Positions 12,822 through 24,804 of a stretch of 64,000 nt of DNA are shown one piece after another (positions within the stretch are counted from its first letter, which is position 1; each line of letters opens with the position of its first letter). A program made the translations under genes and the position numbers. Source of the stretch: Endothia cerciana (Eukaryota; Ascomycota; Sordariomycetes; Diaporthales; Cryphonectriaceae); contig JALRMH010000024.1 in NCBI GenBank assembly GCA_026119935.1, forward strand, positions 248,001 through 312,000. Direction: 5' to 3'. The notes beneath the pieces are model-generated. The model was given only the letters and a program-made list of their open reading frames with translations. It had not been told where the DNA came from and made no database searches.

Positions 12822-14047
12822 CAGTTTCGATAGCAAAAATCATATGCCCTGCAGGTGTTGCCTCAACTCTTGCCTCTCTAGACCCTGAGGATACTGTCCC
12901 TCAAGGCACACGGAGAGGGATTGTCATATGTAGTGCGGAGGCTGACAATGATGATGACCTTATAGATCGCTGGTGATTCAGTGAATACCAATAAGCAGTG
13001 CTGTACAGTATGATGTGTAAAAACTTCTTATCTTGGCCCTGTAGATTGTGGATGAGAGTCATTCCTTGGTCATAAGTGAGATATCTTGGCGGTCATACGA
13101 TAGACCATCCCTCGAGAGCGGTCCTCACCTGGCCATAAGTCACAACCCGACCGTTGCGTCTTCACCCCGCAAGATTACCTGCCATGATAGATAGGCGCCA
13201 CAGTGCGCCCTTTGGGCTGCCTGTCTGCCGACTGTGTGACTTCATCTCGACCCCGGACGAGGGAACCAGCATGCCCGCATCCCCTGTAGATGCAGTCTTC
13301 CCGCGCTGCAGATGCTGTGAGACAGACGCTATGCAGTAAGTATACCCAGCACAAGCCCGGGCTTCTGGTCGGCATTACTTATCTCACTCAGGCCCTCCCC
13401 CCCGGCTCCAGTGGCCCCCCCCCCCACACCTGGATCTGAGAAGTGACAGAGGGTCGATCTGTTGATCAAGGCCAGACGGAGAGCTCACAAGACTTAACCA
13501 ATGCGCCCCCTCGCTCCTCCGTCTCCCGGTTCCCCACATCTGCTCCCTCAGGCGGGTCGCCTAGACAAGCGGTATTTGAGGCTCTCGGCGACTTCCGGTC
13601 CCAGGTGCGCGCCATGGGCCATGGACCATGCGCCGCTGGCTGCCGCGGTGGGTCCGGGCCGGCCACTGCCACCGCAGGACCGCAGGTCTGAGCCGCCCTC
13701 CGACGGGCGCCCAGTGGCGGCATCTGCCCATATCCCCCATCTGGACTGGACGGTCCACCCTCTCGCTAGGCCTGTGGCTAGCACGCGGGAAACTCATAAG
13801 TATCTGCCCCCTTCCACCTGGCCGGCCTCCTGTCGAGATATCTTCAGTGCTCTTCTTCATCCTCGGGACACGCTACTCCCCACCGTGACATCCGTCCTTG
13901 TTGACCTCACACCTGTGCTGGCCCTCTCGACTCCCTGATCCGTGATTCAAAAAAAGGGCCTAGCGGTCACCGTGAGACCCTGCTTGCTCCGAGCTCACCT
14001 CCGTCCGCCTCCCCTATCCAGACGACCCATCCTACGCAGACACCACA
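12067..14047. other. Divergent intergenic region between the TORC2 gene and uricase
   Basis: No gene seen. It must hold the promoters of two divergent genes. Near the TORC2 start there is an A-rich stretch (A7-C-A15, 12126-12148). A GA microsatellite follows at 12791-12816 and a run of 11 C at 13425-13435. Several open frames of 80-145 codons lack motifs and overlap one another in different frames. Confidence 0.55.
12791..12816. repeat. (GA)n microsatellite
   Basis: A perfect GA dinucleotide array of about 13 units in the intergenic region upstream of the uricase gene. Confidence 0.9.
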
Positions 14048-15075
14048 ATGCCTAGACTCGCATCTGCCAGGTACGGAAAGGACAATGTCCGGGTCTACAA
14101 GGTCCACCGGGACGAGGCAACCGGCGTCCAGACCGTCACCGAGATGACGGTGACCTGCCTGCTTGAGGGCGACATCGACACATCGTGAGAGCTACTTGCT
14201 ACACCTGCCCGCCCGCCACCCCCGGGACTGACACCATCTCCAGGTACACCGAGGCCGACAATAGCGTCGTGGTGGCCACCGACTCGATGAAGAACACCAT
14301 CTACATCAAGGCCAAGGAGCACCCCGTCAACCCCCCGGAGCTCTTCGCCAGCACCCTCGGCCAGCACTTCCTGGACACCTACGCCCACATCCACACCGCC
14401 CACATCAGGGTCGTCGTGCACCGCTGGACCCGCATGGTCGTCGACGGCCGGCCCCACCCCCACAGCTTCTACCGCGACGGCCAGGAGACCCGCAACGTCG
14501 AGGCCGCCGTCGACCGGAAGGCCGGCATCGCCCTCCGGAGCGGCATCGTCGGCCTGACCGTCCTCAAGAGCACGGGCTCGGCCTTCCACGGCTTCGTCAG
14601 GGACGAGTTCACCACGCTGGGCGAGACCTGGGACCGCATCCTGAGCACGGACGTCGACTGCGGCTGGTCCTGGCGGGCCTTTGGCTTCCTGAAGGAGGTC
14701 GAGGAGGCCGCCCCCAAGTTCGACGACGCGTGGGAGAAGGTGAGGGCCATCACCATGAAGACCTTCGCCGAGGACGAGAGCCCCAGCGTGCAGAACACAA
14801 TGTACAAGATGTGCGAGCTGATCCTGGCGGCCGCGCCCGACGTGGAGCGTGCCGACTATTCGCTGCCAAACAAGCATTACTTTGAGATTGGTAAGTCCTC
14901 GCCCTGCACACATCGTTCGTGCAGACCGGGGGGGGGACCTGGCATATGCTAACGGGGCTGCGCTATAGATCTCAGTTGGCACAAGGGCCTCAAGAACACC
15001 GGCAAGGACGCCGAGGTCTACGCCCCACAGTCTGGCCCCAACGGTCTCATCAAGTGCGAGGTTGCTCGGTCCTAA
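14048..15075 (+). CDS. uaZ: Urate oxidase (uricase)
   Basis: It oxidises urate to 5-hydroxyisourate in purine catabolism, normally inside peroxisomes. Exons 14048-14184, 14244-14890 and 14969-15075 give 296 residues. The start MPRLASARYGKDNVRVYKVH matches the family, with the catalytic-region Lys in YGKDNVRVYK. The conserved VATDSMKNTIY segment starts soon after the first junction, and VGLTVLKSTGSAFHGFVRDE and LPNKHYFEIDLSWHKGLKN follow. Both introns begin GTGAGA/GTAAGT and end CAG/TAG. The oddity is the C-terminus: it stops at ...IKCEVARS, where fungal uricases normally continue into a peroxisomal PTS1 tripeptide such as SKL. The TAA directly follows the RS codons, and neither alternative frame nor readthrough adds an SKL-like ending. 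Confidence 0.95.
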
Positions 15076-15916
15076 GGGAGATGGATCAAGTACGGGCCCG
15101 AAAGGCCTGGGAGGGAGAAGGCAGTTGACGCCCCGGTCATACTTCTAAGGCTCACTTTAAGGCCGGGCGGCTCTATTGGAAATATGGACCGCCGCGGCCC
15201 GGAGGCATATATGCGCGCGCTATGAGGCGAGCGCATAACTCTGCAACATTGCATGATACCTATTTAGCTTAGCTCAATGTTCATCTGAGATGAGTTGATG
15301 AAATCGAAATATTCCAAGTTCCTCGATGATCTTCGCAGTGCGGGTCCGAACGTCTGCGTAGTAGAAACAGCCTTCACCGACTCTAAAGCTATGTGTATAG
15401 TGAAAGACCTGCTGGAAAGTCCAGTATACTTTTTTTTTTTTTTTTTTTAATACATAATTTGGTTCAAAGCTGTCCCGTGTCTCGGGGATACTGTCTGTCT
15501 AGTAGTTTATAGCATGGCAGGGGACGACCGTAGCATGCCACCTAGTAACAGGTCCCTCCAGAACTGATGTCTGGTCCACTAGTGTTCCGTCCATGAAGTC
15601 CGTACTTCTATTGCAACAGCCTGCCTCCTTGGGTAGGTACGTGCTACTCAATCGTGTCTTCCAACCCAAGCAAGCACCTCACGTCGACGGCAGCGAAATA
15701 GCACACGGGTTGCCATCATCACGTAGCGACACTAGGTCATGTCGGGTATTCGTGGGATATGCCAGTGTGCCCCGGTCTCATATGTGCAGATATACATCGA
15801 GCCCCGTTATTCTGAGCTCGCCCGACCGATCAGTCCCCTTCTCCTCCCACCTTCTTTTGAGACAAGCGCAGCATGGCCCTGTCCCTCCAGCCATCCTCCA
15901 GACCGCCCGCCCAGCC
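15076..15916. other. Convergent 3' intergenic region
   Basis: No gene seen between the ends of uricase (+) and uL13m (-). A run of 19 T lies at 15430-15448. Confidence 0.6.
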
Positions 15917-16527
15917 TCATATCCTCGCCCGCTCCACCTCCCGTATCGTCCTCGCGACCTCCTCCCAGCCCTCGGCGCCGACCTTCCTCCCGCCGGACCT
16001 CACGAGGTTCTGCTCGTAAGGGTGCACCTCGCCCTCGAAGGCCTTGAGCCGCGCCAGCCTCTTCTTGCGCAGCCTATTCTTGGGCAGCATGCCGCTGACG
16101 GCCTTGCGCAGCACCTCGCCGCCGCCGAACTTGTCCATCAGCACGTCCATGGTCACCTCCTGCAGCGAGCCGGGCCGGGTGTTGTGCCGGTAGTAGCTCT
16201 TGCGCCACTTCTTCATCCCCGTCGTGTACAGGGCCGCGCAGTTGGTCACCACCACGTAGTCGCCGCAGTCGGTCGACGGGTCCCAGATGGGCTTGTGCTT
16301 CCCCATGAGGAGCGTCGCGATCCGCGAGGCCAGCCGGCCCAGCGGCGGCGGGGTGACGGCGTCGGGCGGGGACTTGATGGTGGAGAGGGTCTGGTGAGGG
16401 GTGGAGGCGGAGACATGGTGCCAGACACGCGAGTAGGCCAGTCGGGTCTGCGGGGTTGTCACGTCAGTAGGAAGGCCGGTGAAGATGGCGGAGGGCGAGA
16501 ACTTACGAGACCGACGTTCTGGGACAT
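15917..16527 (-). CDS. MRPL23: Mitochondrial large-subunit ribosomal protein uL13m
   Basis: A structural protein of the mitochondrial 54S large subunit. Exon 1 is only 21 nt (16507-16527, MSQNVGL), followed by a 59-bp GTAAGT...CAG intron and one long exon (15917-16447), giving 183 residues. The L13 signature is clear: LGRLASRIATLLMGKHKPIW, the DCGDYVVVTNC segment, and a bacterial-like MLPKNRLRKKRLARLKAFEG stretch followed by HPYEQN. The C-terminal ~40 residues are a basic and acidic fungal extension. The ATG was chosen because exon 1 reads into exon 2 without frame loss. It is divergently paired with the copper chaperone gene. Confidence 0.94.
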
Positions 16528-16657
16528 TTTGGCGGTGTCACGAGGCGTTGGCGCCCCTCATCAACGCGTAGGGGTTTCTGAAGTTTCCTCAAGGAAGTCC
16601 GGGAGGGAAGGTTGAGCCGTGCAGCCGTCTGCGGGTGGTTGTCACCGTGTAATATCG

Positions 16658-16692
<35 letters not shown>

Positions 16693-16958
16693 CAGCAGCT
16701 CGTGATCGCGTTTCGAGGTGCCCCAAAAATTCCAAGATGTAGTGTTACGTAATCATCACTGACCCGCTCAACCTCGGCCCACCCCTGCTCTGCTATCCAG
16801 GCCGCTGGGTCCCGTCCGGTTCGGCTTCGGCTCAGACCCCCCGGAGGCGATTTCAAAGCAGCATGTCGACATGGACCGATCTCGAGTGAGGAGGTGACAG
16901 GGGAAATCCCCAACTGTCCAGAGGACTCATATACAGAACCTGCTTCACACTTCTCCCA
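16528..16958. promoter_or_regulatory. Divergent promoter of uL13m and CCS1
   Basis: A 431-bp interval separates the two divergent ATGs, so it must carry both core promoters and 5' leaders. It contains (GTC)10 at 16661-16690. I see no clear TATA box on either side. Confidence 0.6.
16661..16690. repeat. (GTC)10 trinucleotide microsatellite
   Basis: Ten perfect GTC units (GAC on the minus strand) in the shared promoter, about 135 bp from the uL13m ATG. A length-variable repeat here could affect expression of either gene. Confidence 0.92.
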
Positions 16959-18461
16959 ATGAGCAGGAGCACCCGCATACTGGGCGGAATATCTGGCCTT
17001 GCACTTCTCGGCTCCGGCGCATATTTCGCTTCCATTAGGCGTGAACCCTCCTCCTCTCGCATTACTGCTCAAGACAAGAAATCTGCCCCGACACCGAGGA
17101 TGACAGTCAACAACAAATTTGAGGTCCGTGAACCCTGGATCTCGCCAGGAGACTCCTGCCCAAGTCATCCTCGAGAGAAGGGTGTATGGCTGACACCCCG
17201 CTGCAAAATAGACACTTTTCGCGGTGCCCATGCACTGCGAAGGCTGCGTCAAGGACGTTTCAGAGTCGCTCTATAAAATCGACGGCATCTCCAACGTCGA
17301 GGCCAACTTGAAGGACCAGCTGGTCAGGATAGAGGGAACCGGTATGCCTCTCCCATGACAGGCCGCCGCTCCATCCCATGCATGTACTTGCCCACCCCTA
17401 CCCGTGAAGGTTTGTCTTGTCTAGAGACTCGCTAGGCGAGAGAAAATTGCGGCAATGGGGATGTTTTGGGTTGAGGTCTCGGTCTTGCACGTGGAGGACC
17501 TTGGGGATGATCTGTTTCACGACTAGGCGGAAACTTGCTGATACGGGACACGTCATACTTAGCACCGCCATCAGTTATCGTCGCAGCGATCGAGGCCACC
17601 GGGAGGGATGCGATCCTGCGAGGGTCGGGAGGATCAAACAGTAGGTCAACCGCATAGTCTCATGCGAACATCTTGGCACCTCTCCTTTTGCCCAGGCGCG
17701 TCTCACTATCGGGACGTACGATGTACGGCCCCATGGCAAAATGTATTTTCAGCTGCCAGTCTCATGATTGGATCGTGATTCTTTCTAGTCTGGGGGCACC
17801 GCCGGTGGGTCGGGGGGGGCTTAGACGAAGGCATAGCACCACGATCCGAGGCCTCTTGTTGTATATGTTAGCATCAACAGGTCGCTGCCCGGAGGCTGAC
17901 ACGTTCGCAGGCGCGGCTGTGAGCATCCTCGAGACGTTCGATCAAGATGGGGCCGACCAAGCGATACCGGACGACGGCAAGCACCGTGAGGTCCGCGGCC
18001 TCGCCCGGATGGTGGAAGTCTCCGGGGACGTGACCCTCGTCGACCTCACCGTCCGCGGCGTCGAGCCGGGGACCTACCGGGCCACGATCCGCGAGTACGG
18101 CGACCTGAAGGATGGCGCGTCGTCGGCGGGCCCAGTGTGGAAGGGCGACCTGACCGCGCAGGCCGAGGAGCACAAGTCACAGGTCAGGGGGGACCTCGGC
18201 ACGGTGGAGATAGGCGCGGATGGCCGGGGCGCGGTGTTCCTGGACAGGCCGTTCCAGGTCTGGGAGATCATCGGGCATGCCTTTGTGGTCACGCGGCAGG
18301 AGGAGGGCGGCGGGCAGCCGCTGCGGAACGATGAGAATACGGTGGTGGGGGTTATAGCGCGAAGCGCTGGCATGTGGGATAATGATAAGACGGTGTGCTC
18401 TTGCACAGGGAAGACGCTCTGGGAGGAGAGGAAGGACGAGGTCAAGAAGGGCATGCTGTGA
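16959..18461 (+). CDS. CCS1: Copper chaperone for Cu/Zn superoxide dismutase
   Basis: It loads copper and the disulfide into SOD1. Exons 16959-17123, 17212-17341, 17563-17640 and 17911-18461 give 307 residues. Domain I is ATX1-like with the copper site MHCEGC (LFAVPMHCEGCVKDVSESLY). Domain II resembles SOD (VEVSGDVTLVDLTVRGVEPG). Domain III ends with the CxC motif in TVCSCTGKTLWEERKDEVKK. All three functional regions are intact. The in-frame ATG at 16959 adds 47 residues before the usual start (MTVNNKFE, ATG 17100). This extension has a hydrophobic stretch (ILGGISGLALLGSGAYF) flanked by arginines, like an inner-membrane anchor or mitochondrial presequence. It may direct part of the protein to the intermembrane space. 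The alternative is that 17100 is the only used start. Confidence 0.93.
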
Positions 18462-21400
18462 GCAGGGAGCCGAACGGGGCCTGGGTGCTGTGCTATGGTA
18501 GGGCTGAGAGCCTGCACGTTCTCGCTGCTCTGGCATTCACCTCTTTAGGTGACAATCGTAAGATCGATGGGCCGAGGTCACCTTATCGGGTGTCATGATG
18601 GCCAGATATTGCTTCAGATACGCCCTGATAATATGTGATTGTTCACATGTGACCGAACAGCATTATGCAGTCAGCAAAAGCGCTTAGAGGTGCTCGATAT
18701 GGCCTATGAAAGCGGAGATCGACACCAGGGCTTGTGACGGTTTAGAGAGGATCCGAGGCAGAGTTGCCAGCTCGTCCATCCTCCGAGCACTCGCGCAGTT
18801 AGTAATGGCCAGTCATACAACGGCCTGCCAATCTGTCCGAAAGGCAGTACCTTCACGCTTCACAGACGGATGTATACTTGGCATGAACGCTTTGCTGTCT
18901 GGAGGAGCGGACTTCGTGACCAGAATATTACCTCCTCCAGAAGACCGCCTGAGTTGGATGGTAGTCCGCATAGATGGTGGAGGGGGGCCAACTCGGAGCA
19001 GCTCGGGCGTTTCGGGCGTTGCGTGCTTCCACACGTAGATCCTCCTGAACAGCGTGAACTGGAGCAGCGCGGTCGGCATGGACCCAAGAGTATTTGCCGG
19101 CCTGTTCTGGGGCTCTTGAGATGGGTGATAGGCTCCACTAGGAGACGTCCCGCCCAGACTTTTTACCAGGTGGGCTGGCTAATGGGGAAGATAGATCCAG
19201 ATACACAATCAGATAGACCCTCATGGAGCAAACTCCCATGCGATACTTTGAACGGACTTCTATTGTCGTGGCCCGTTGCCCTGCGGGTCTCTGGAGGCTA
19301 GATGTGATATTGTGTATCTCCTGCGGATGGCACCCGGACCATCGGCATTTCCAACGTCAACAATCTTGAAATCTCGGACCCGATGAACTGCGGGCCACCA
19401 CGACTCCGCGCCTCGTCATCGCCTGACGACATCGAGGCCGGAAACTCCTGTTTTGGCGGCCCGAATCTCACATGCTCGGAGCGAACCCTCGACCAGGGCT
19501 GGTCGTGCAAAGTAAAAGGCCAGGGGCCATGATCCCGCCCCATCAGCTCTTCCCGTGGAAGGTCCAGAAGCAGGGGCAGGTAACCCGCTCCCATGGCTTT
19601 CTTCCTGGCTGAAGGGGGCACTCGCGGATTTGGCACAGTGCAGATTCGGTAGACGTGCCGTGATGCGCGGGCTCAAATCGCGACAAGGAGCTATACGCCG
19701 CCGCGCCTGACCTGACTTGCTTCGAGGCGGGCGGAGCTCATCGTTTCCCCCAGGACCGTAACTGTGTGGAGGCTATACACAGCATCATAGTAGTATGGTT
19801 GAGAGCCTCCTGCGCAGGTAGGCAGCGGGGACCCCCCCCCCCCAAAAAAAATCACCCAAAAAACTTCGAAAAACCGCTGTATACCTCGTGGCAGATCTGT
19901 CGCAGGAGGTAGGCATCGGGCTGGTCCAGCTCCACTTATTGCAGACCGGAAGACGTCGCTCCCTGTAGCACGTCCCGGGGACGATGAGACGAGGGCCCAG
20001 TCGATGGGGGTGCGGGATGTTGCCTGTCGTCCCACCTTTGTCGTGCACCTTAATTTAAAGCCAAGACTTGCGGCAGACGAAGAAAGCTAGGAAGAGGATC
20101 CCCGTTCTAGTGGGCCAAGCTGGCCTTGCGCCGAGGCCATGGTCTACTGTTTCGATCGAGAAGTTTGAAAACTACTTTCTGACGTGAACGTCCATCATCA
20201 GTCAGAGCTCGCAACAAGGCATCGTTTTCATGAGGACTCTGGCAAGTTTCGGTCCACTGATGCTGCAACTCTAGAAAAAGAAGAGGAAAATACCCTAGGT
20301 GATCCAGCGAGTCCCGAGATCCCTCAGGTCACAATGCCGCTTGGTGGTATGGTGCAGGCTCCCTCTAGACGTGCCTTGGCGAACGTCGAATCCGAACGAC
20401 CGCACGTGAACAGGCTGACAGGGGCATAAATGCCGATTTGCAGACGAAACGCGCCTGCGTGCTATGTGTAATACATATCGAAGATCTCGCATTTGCATGC
20501 CGGGGTGTTCGTTTTCGTCATACTCAAAACAGGGTTGCAGACTACCCTTCCAACCGAGCTCACGTAGAGGGGGGGGGCGGTTGTTGCTTTTTGCATCTGA
20601 TATGTAGGGACGCTAAAACAAGTAAACGTATAGTGCAGTGCAGCCTGCAAGCGTAGCTGCCCAACCGTAAGTTTCCTCGATACTCGGGGTATAGGTAGCG
20701 ATAAATACATGCGTGCTCGGAGAATGTCCGGCTTTGATTCGTGCCGTGATGCTGTCCGTGAACTGCATAGGTGGATGTATGGAAATCGGGAGGAGTGCTT
20801 GGCTTGAGGCTGAATACTAGTCCCCGAGGTCATCGCCAAGGGCACAATGACTCTCAGTCTGCTGCATCACGGGGGCTGCCGCAACACTTGAAGTGTGATA
20901 TGTGATACTTGCCGCGAAGGTCTGGCAGCGGACTCTTGGTTGATCCCAGCGGCAACGTCGGTGTCGATGCTCTCCGGGCCTCGTCCCAAGCTTGTTCGTT
21001 GGGCTTTATGTCTTTTTGTACATGTCTACTTCTGGACGAGAATCTCCATCACTGACCGCACCTCCATGTCTGAGAGCAGCCGCCCATGCAAGCGGACTTA
21101 GGACATGACCGTGACTGGGCATCGCATTGCATGCACGGGGAATAGATTGTGATATTGGCTCTCGCCTGGATCTGTCTGTGAACAGGCGCCAATGACCGAG
21201 AAAGGAACTGTACTTGACGGAGTGCTTAGCTGAGGTCGAAAGAAGGAAGGAGGCGGAGGCTAGTGATCGCCCGCAGACTCGCGAACCCGGTGAAGGTGTC
21301 GCCTTGGGGTGATTCATCGTCAGGGTATTAGCCTGGCCAGGGCTGGTCTCTCGTGTCATCAGGACGAGGGTTGAGGAGGCAGCCTCTGGATAGAGATGAG

Positions 21401-23951
21401 ACCACCAGCCTCCTCGAAGGGGGTTCCGCCTCGGCACTGAGACAAGGTCAAGATCCATCAGGGGGATTGGAGCGAGGCAAGGCGCTTAACGAATGCAGGG
21501 CTGACTGACCAAGCATCGTGAGTCCATCCACATCTGATATTGCGGTTGCGGCGGAGGAGACGTTGGAGGGTTGGTGTTGGTGGTCTGGTGGTGGAGCATT
21601 GACCCGAGCACTTGGCCGGGGGCTCCGCTGGCTGCTGTGATGCCCTGCGGAGTACGTAAATCTACTACTTGGTATGGTACAAGAATGTGCCCCAGCGAGA
21701 TCCGCCGCCCAAAGAAGGAGGGTACGGGGGGTTAGGTCCCAAGCTAGGCGCCGTCAGCAGCGCCTCGTGTGAGAGCCAAGAGCCCCCCTGGGCCAATCAC
21801 AGCCCAGTGCTCGCCCCCAGATGCTGGGACACTTGATGTATCGGGAAGAGGAGGCTCTCGATTTGCGAATTAGGCCCGAAGCCTGTGACAAGGCCTGGTA
21901 TATCAGCCGGGGCTTTGAATGCTGATGGTGTCATTGGGAAACCCCCCCCAAGCCGGACACCTTGGACATCGTGCCAACTCTATCGTATGTTTCTGGTGCC
22001 TCGCATGCACATATGCAGCCGCACAGCACCCACAAGCACGCTCTGTATGACCCCCATGCAGACCGACGCCACAGGAACACCAACGCCATGTGCGGTGGGA
22101 TGACAGGCAAATGCTCTGTGTGGCGCGTGGCGCGGTATCCCTCCTGTGACAGGAGGATCCTCCTCTGCCCGCAGAACGTGGCATGAGACCTTGGATGGCT
22201 CGGGCCACGGGCAAGGGGCATCGGTCTAGAGTTTTGTGCCCATCCGAATGCCCTGCATAGTTTCCGCCGTCAGATCAGGGAACGAAATAGGTCGGGTGGC
22301 ATAGAGTTTGGAAGTGTACAGACCAGGCTGGGCAGTGTTCTTCCCAAACATCCGATAGGGATCAGGAAACATACGAGGGTGTTTTGGCATTTACGGTACT
22401 CATGCCAGGACGCGTACCTGAGGTGTGTGCACATCTCGGGACGGTCACAACCTTAAAAACCATCAGGCAGTGTCGTGACTACTCTTCACTTCTATGGTCA
22501 GAGCGACCCGGGCACGCTCTGATTTCCCGCTGGCCTGGCAATCGACCCGCTGGCCCGATAGGGTCGGTCTTGACTTATGAAAAGGATAGACTTTTCCTTC
22601 TCCTGTCCCCGTCTTCTTCACAACCCCCCCCCCCTCCCGCCTCGCAAGAGGCGCGAGAGGATCCGAGCCTCGAAACGACCGCGCCGCCTGATGAGAAAAG
22701 AAGCTCAGATGTTTGAAACCGAAAGGCTGCCTGCCCTGAGCTGGCGGGCTGGGTTATTCAGGGAACATCTCAAGACAATGCCTCGCAGTACTACTATGTA
22801 CACGTGCAGAGATGCCACCCGTACCTATGTAGTGTACATAGCAGTTCGGATAGGACCATGCCATCCCACGGGACCGTCGTATATACTCGTACCCCGGCTC
22901 GGTCTCGATGAGGCGCCCAGGTGCCAGCGCTGGACACTACTACATACTATGCAGTACCATAGTACGTACATAGTGCTACCATGGTGGGCCTGCAGCTCTG
23001 GAAATGTACCCCTGACCCCTGATGGCGGCGCAACTCCTGTACGAAACCCCTGTCCGGGTCAACCGCAGAAGCCAGCAGTCGTCCGAGTGCACAGGCATCA
23101 TCCAGCGTTTTAAGACCGGAAGGTGGTCGTGATGGTGTTTGAGGGAGGGCGACCACGGCATCAGGGGCGGATCGATACCAAGATGCTCAAACAGCATGAA
23201 GAACTCTTATGACCCAGGCAGGCCCCCCCACCGGCATCACCCCCCTCGGTCTGATGTAGAGACCCAGATGAGAAGATCTACGGCAAGCAAGAACACCGCC
23301 ATCACCACTAAGAGGTGCGAACGAGGAGAAAGAGAGGGGAAAAGGTCAGGGTCCTCGGCCGCGTGTTCGACATATCCCCAGCGCTGCTGCACCTTCTGCT
23401 CCAGACGTGCCACACACACCACGCAACCACGCACCCTGCACCCGAGGCACGCACTTACGCACCCAGACCAGACATCAGGGCCTGCATTGGCCTTTATCCT
23501 CCCCTTCCCTCCTCTCCAATCCCGCCTCTCAGCTCGCCGCGCATCCTTTCCTCCCCTTCGTCCATTTGATATCACCCGCCCCCCGCCCCCTCCACCGTCC
23601 TTATCGATCCTTCTCCCCGGTTAGGCGCTGGCTCCTCGTCTACCATCCACTCATTTGCCCCCGTAGGGTATTGTCCCCCATCAGAGGATCCCACCTGCGA
23701 CTTGTAACGGACCACCTACATACCACTCGACTTAATACCCAACCAGGCCCCTCTTCAGTCCTTTCCGCTCCAGTTCGAACAGACAGGCCACAGTGCATCC
23801 AAATCAGGCGAGCAGCTGGGACATCTCGGATTTGCAGGTCGGCTGAACTATACTGAAACAGTCGAGTTCCGGCAGAGAGAATCGAAAACGGGCACAGGAC
23901 AAGAAAACCGGGGGCATGCTCCTAACCTGTTCATCTCTCTCTCTATCCTCT

Positions 23952-23952
<1 letters not shown>

Positions 23953-23989
<37 letters not shown>
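23953..23989. repeat. (CA)n microsatellite
   Basis: About 18 perfect CA units, some 815 bp upstream of the noxR ATG. Confidence 0.92.
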
Positions 23990-23991
<2 letters not shown>

Positions 23992-24107
23992 ATACTCCCA
24001 CTTACATTTTCACATCTGCCTTGTCTGCCACACCCTCTGCACCTGCAGTCGATACCCGACCTCGTCACCCTGCAGACTTGGAAGTTAATCAACATCACAT
24101 CTACCAC

Positions 24108-24135
24108 GTCGACCTCGACCTCGACCTCGACCTCG
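24108..24135. repeat. (GACCTC)4 hexanucleotide repeat
   Basis: Four GACCTC units plus flanking partial units, in the upstream region of noxR. Confidence 0.85.
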
Positions 24136-24804
24136 AACCAGACGTCTAATAATAGTCACACGCCTGCCATCTTCGGCACGCTATCGACTCGTTCCCCAGC
24201 CAAGGCACTACGCTACACCCCATTCTCGCGCGACGGACCGGGGAGGAACCGCCCGATCTCGCAGCTTCGTAGTCCCTCGACAGAGCAGCGGCCCAGTTCA
24301 CCCTTCGCAACGGCCCCTCCCAAGAATTTCGAAGTGATCCGTTCCTTGGTCGCCTGGACCGAATCACGCGCCAACGACCACTAGTGGGTTCAGCGATTGG
24401 CAAAGAGCAGGGCATTTTACAGAGACGACCTTGGCCTGGGCTAAAGCGGGGACGACCTTCGCCTCTGCTGCAGCTGCTTTTCACGTCACACCAACGAGAG
24501 CTGCCAGGAGGCTTCCGGCTCAACCGACCTGATCGTCCTCGGCCTGGAATACTCCCTTGACGATTCTCTACATCGCCAGACCGCCCTCTCAGTCCATCTC
24601 CACGACAGACAAGTTACATTGGTCGTCGCTCGCCGAGAGGCCCCACCAGCCTACCAAATATCTGCCCAAGCCCCCCGCAGCGCACCGACGCCTTCGAGGA
24701 CACGCTTCAACCTCAACTCTGTTAAAGCAGACGCTCGTCGTTCTGCACGAAGGCCTGCTCACAGACGTCCCTCGGAACATTTCAGAATACACAATTGAGC
24801 GATC

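Larger units (their letters stand above)
18462..24804. other. 6.3 kb region without a recognisable gene; includes the noxR upstream region
   Basis: Neither strand shows a family motif or a convincing spliced reading frame. Open frames (for example 21006-21458 minus, about 150 codons) are motif-free. A C12-A8 junction lies at 19832-19851 and a C run near 22624-22634. The last ~900 bases before noxR are rich in CT, CA and TCGACC repeats and probably include its promoter and 5' leader. A non-coding RNA or small effector-like genes could be missed here. Confidence 0.5.

Noticed and set aside
21006..21458. 150-codon minus-strand ORF
   Set aside because: No motif, no conserved-looking segments, and composition unlike the coding regions nearby.
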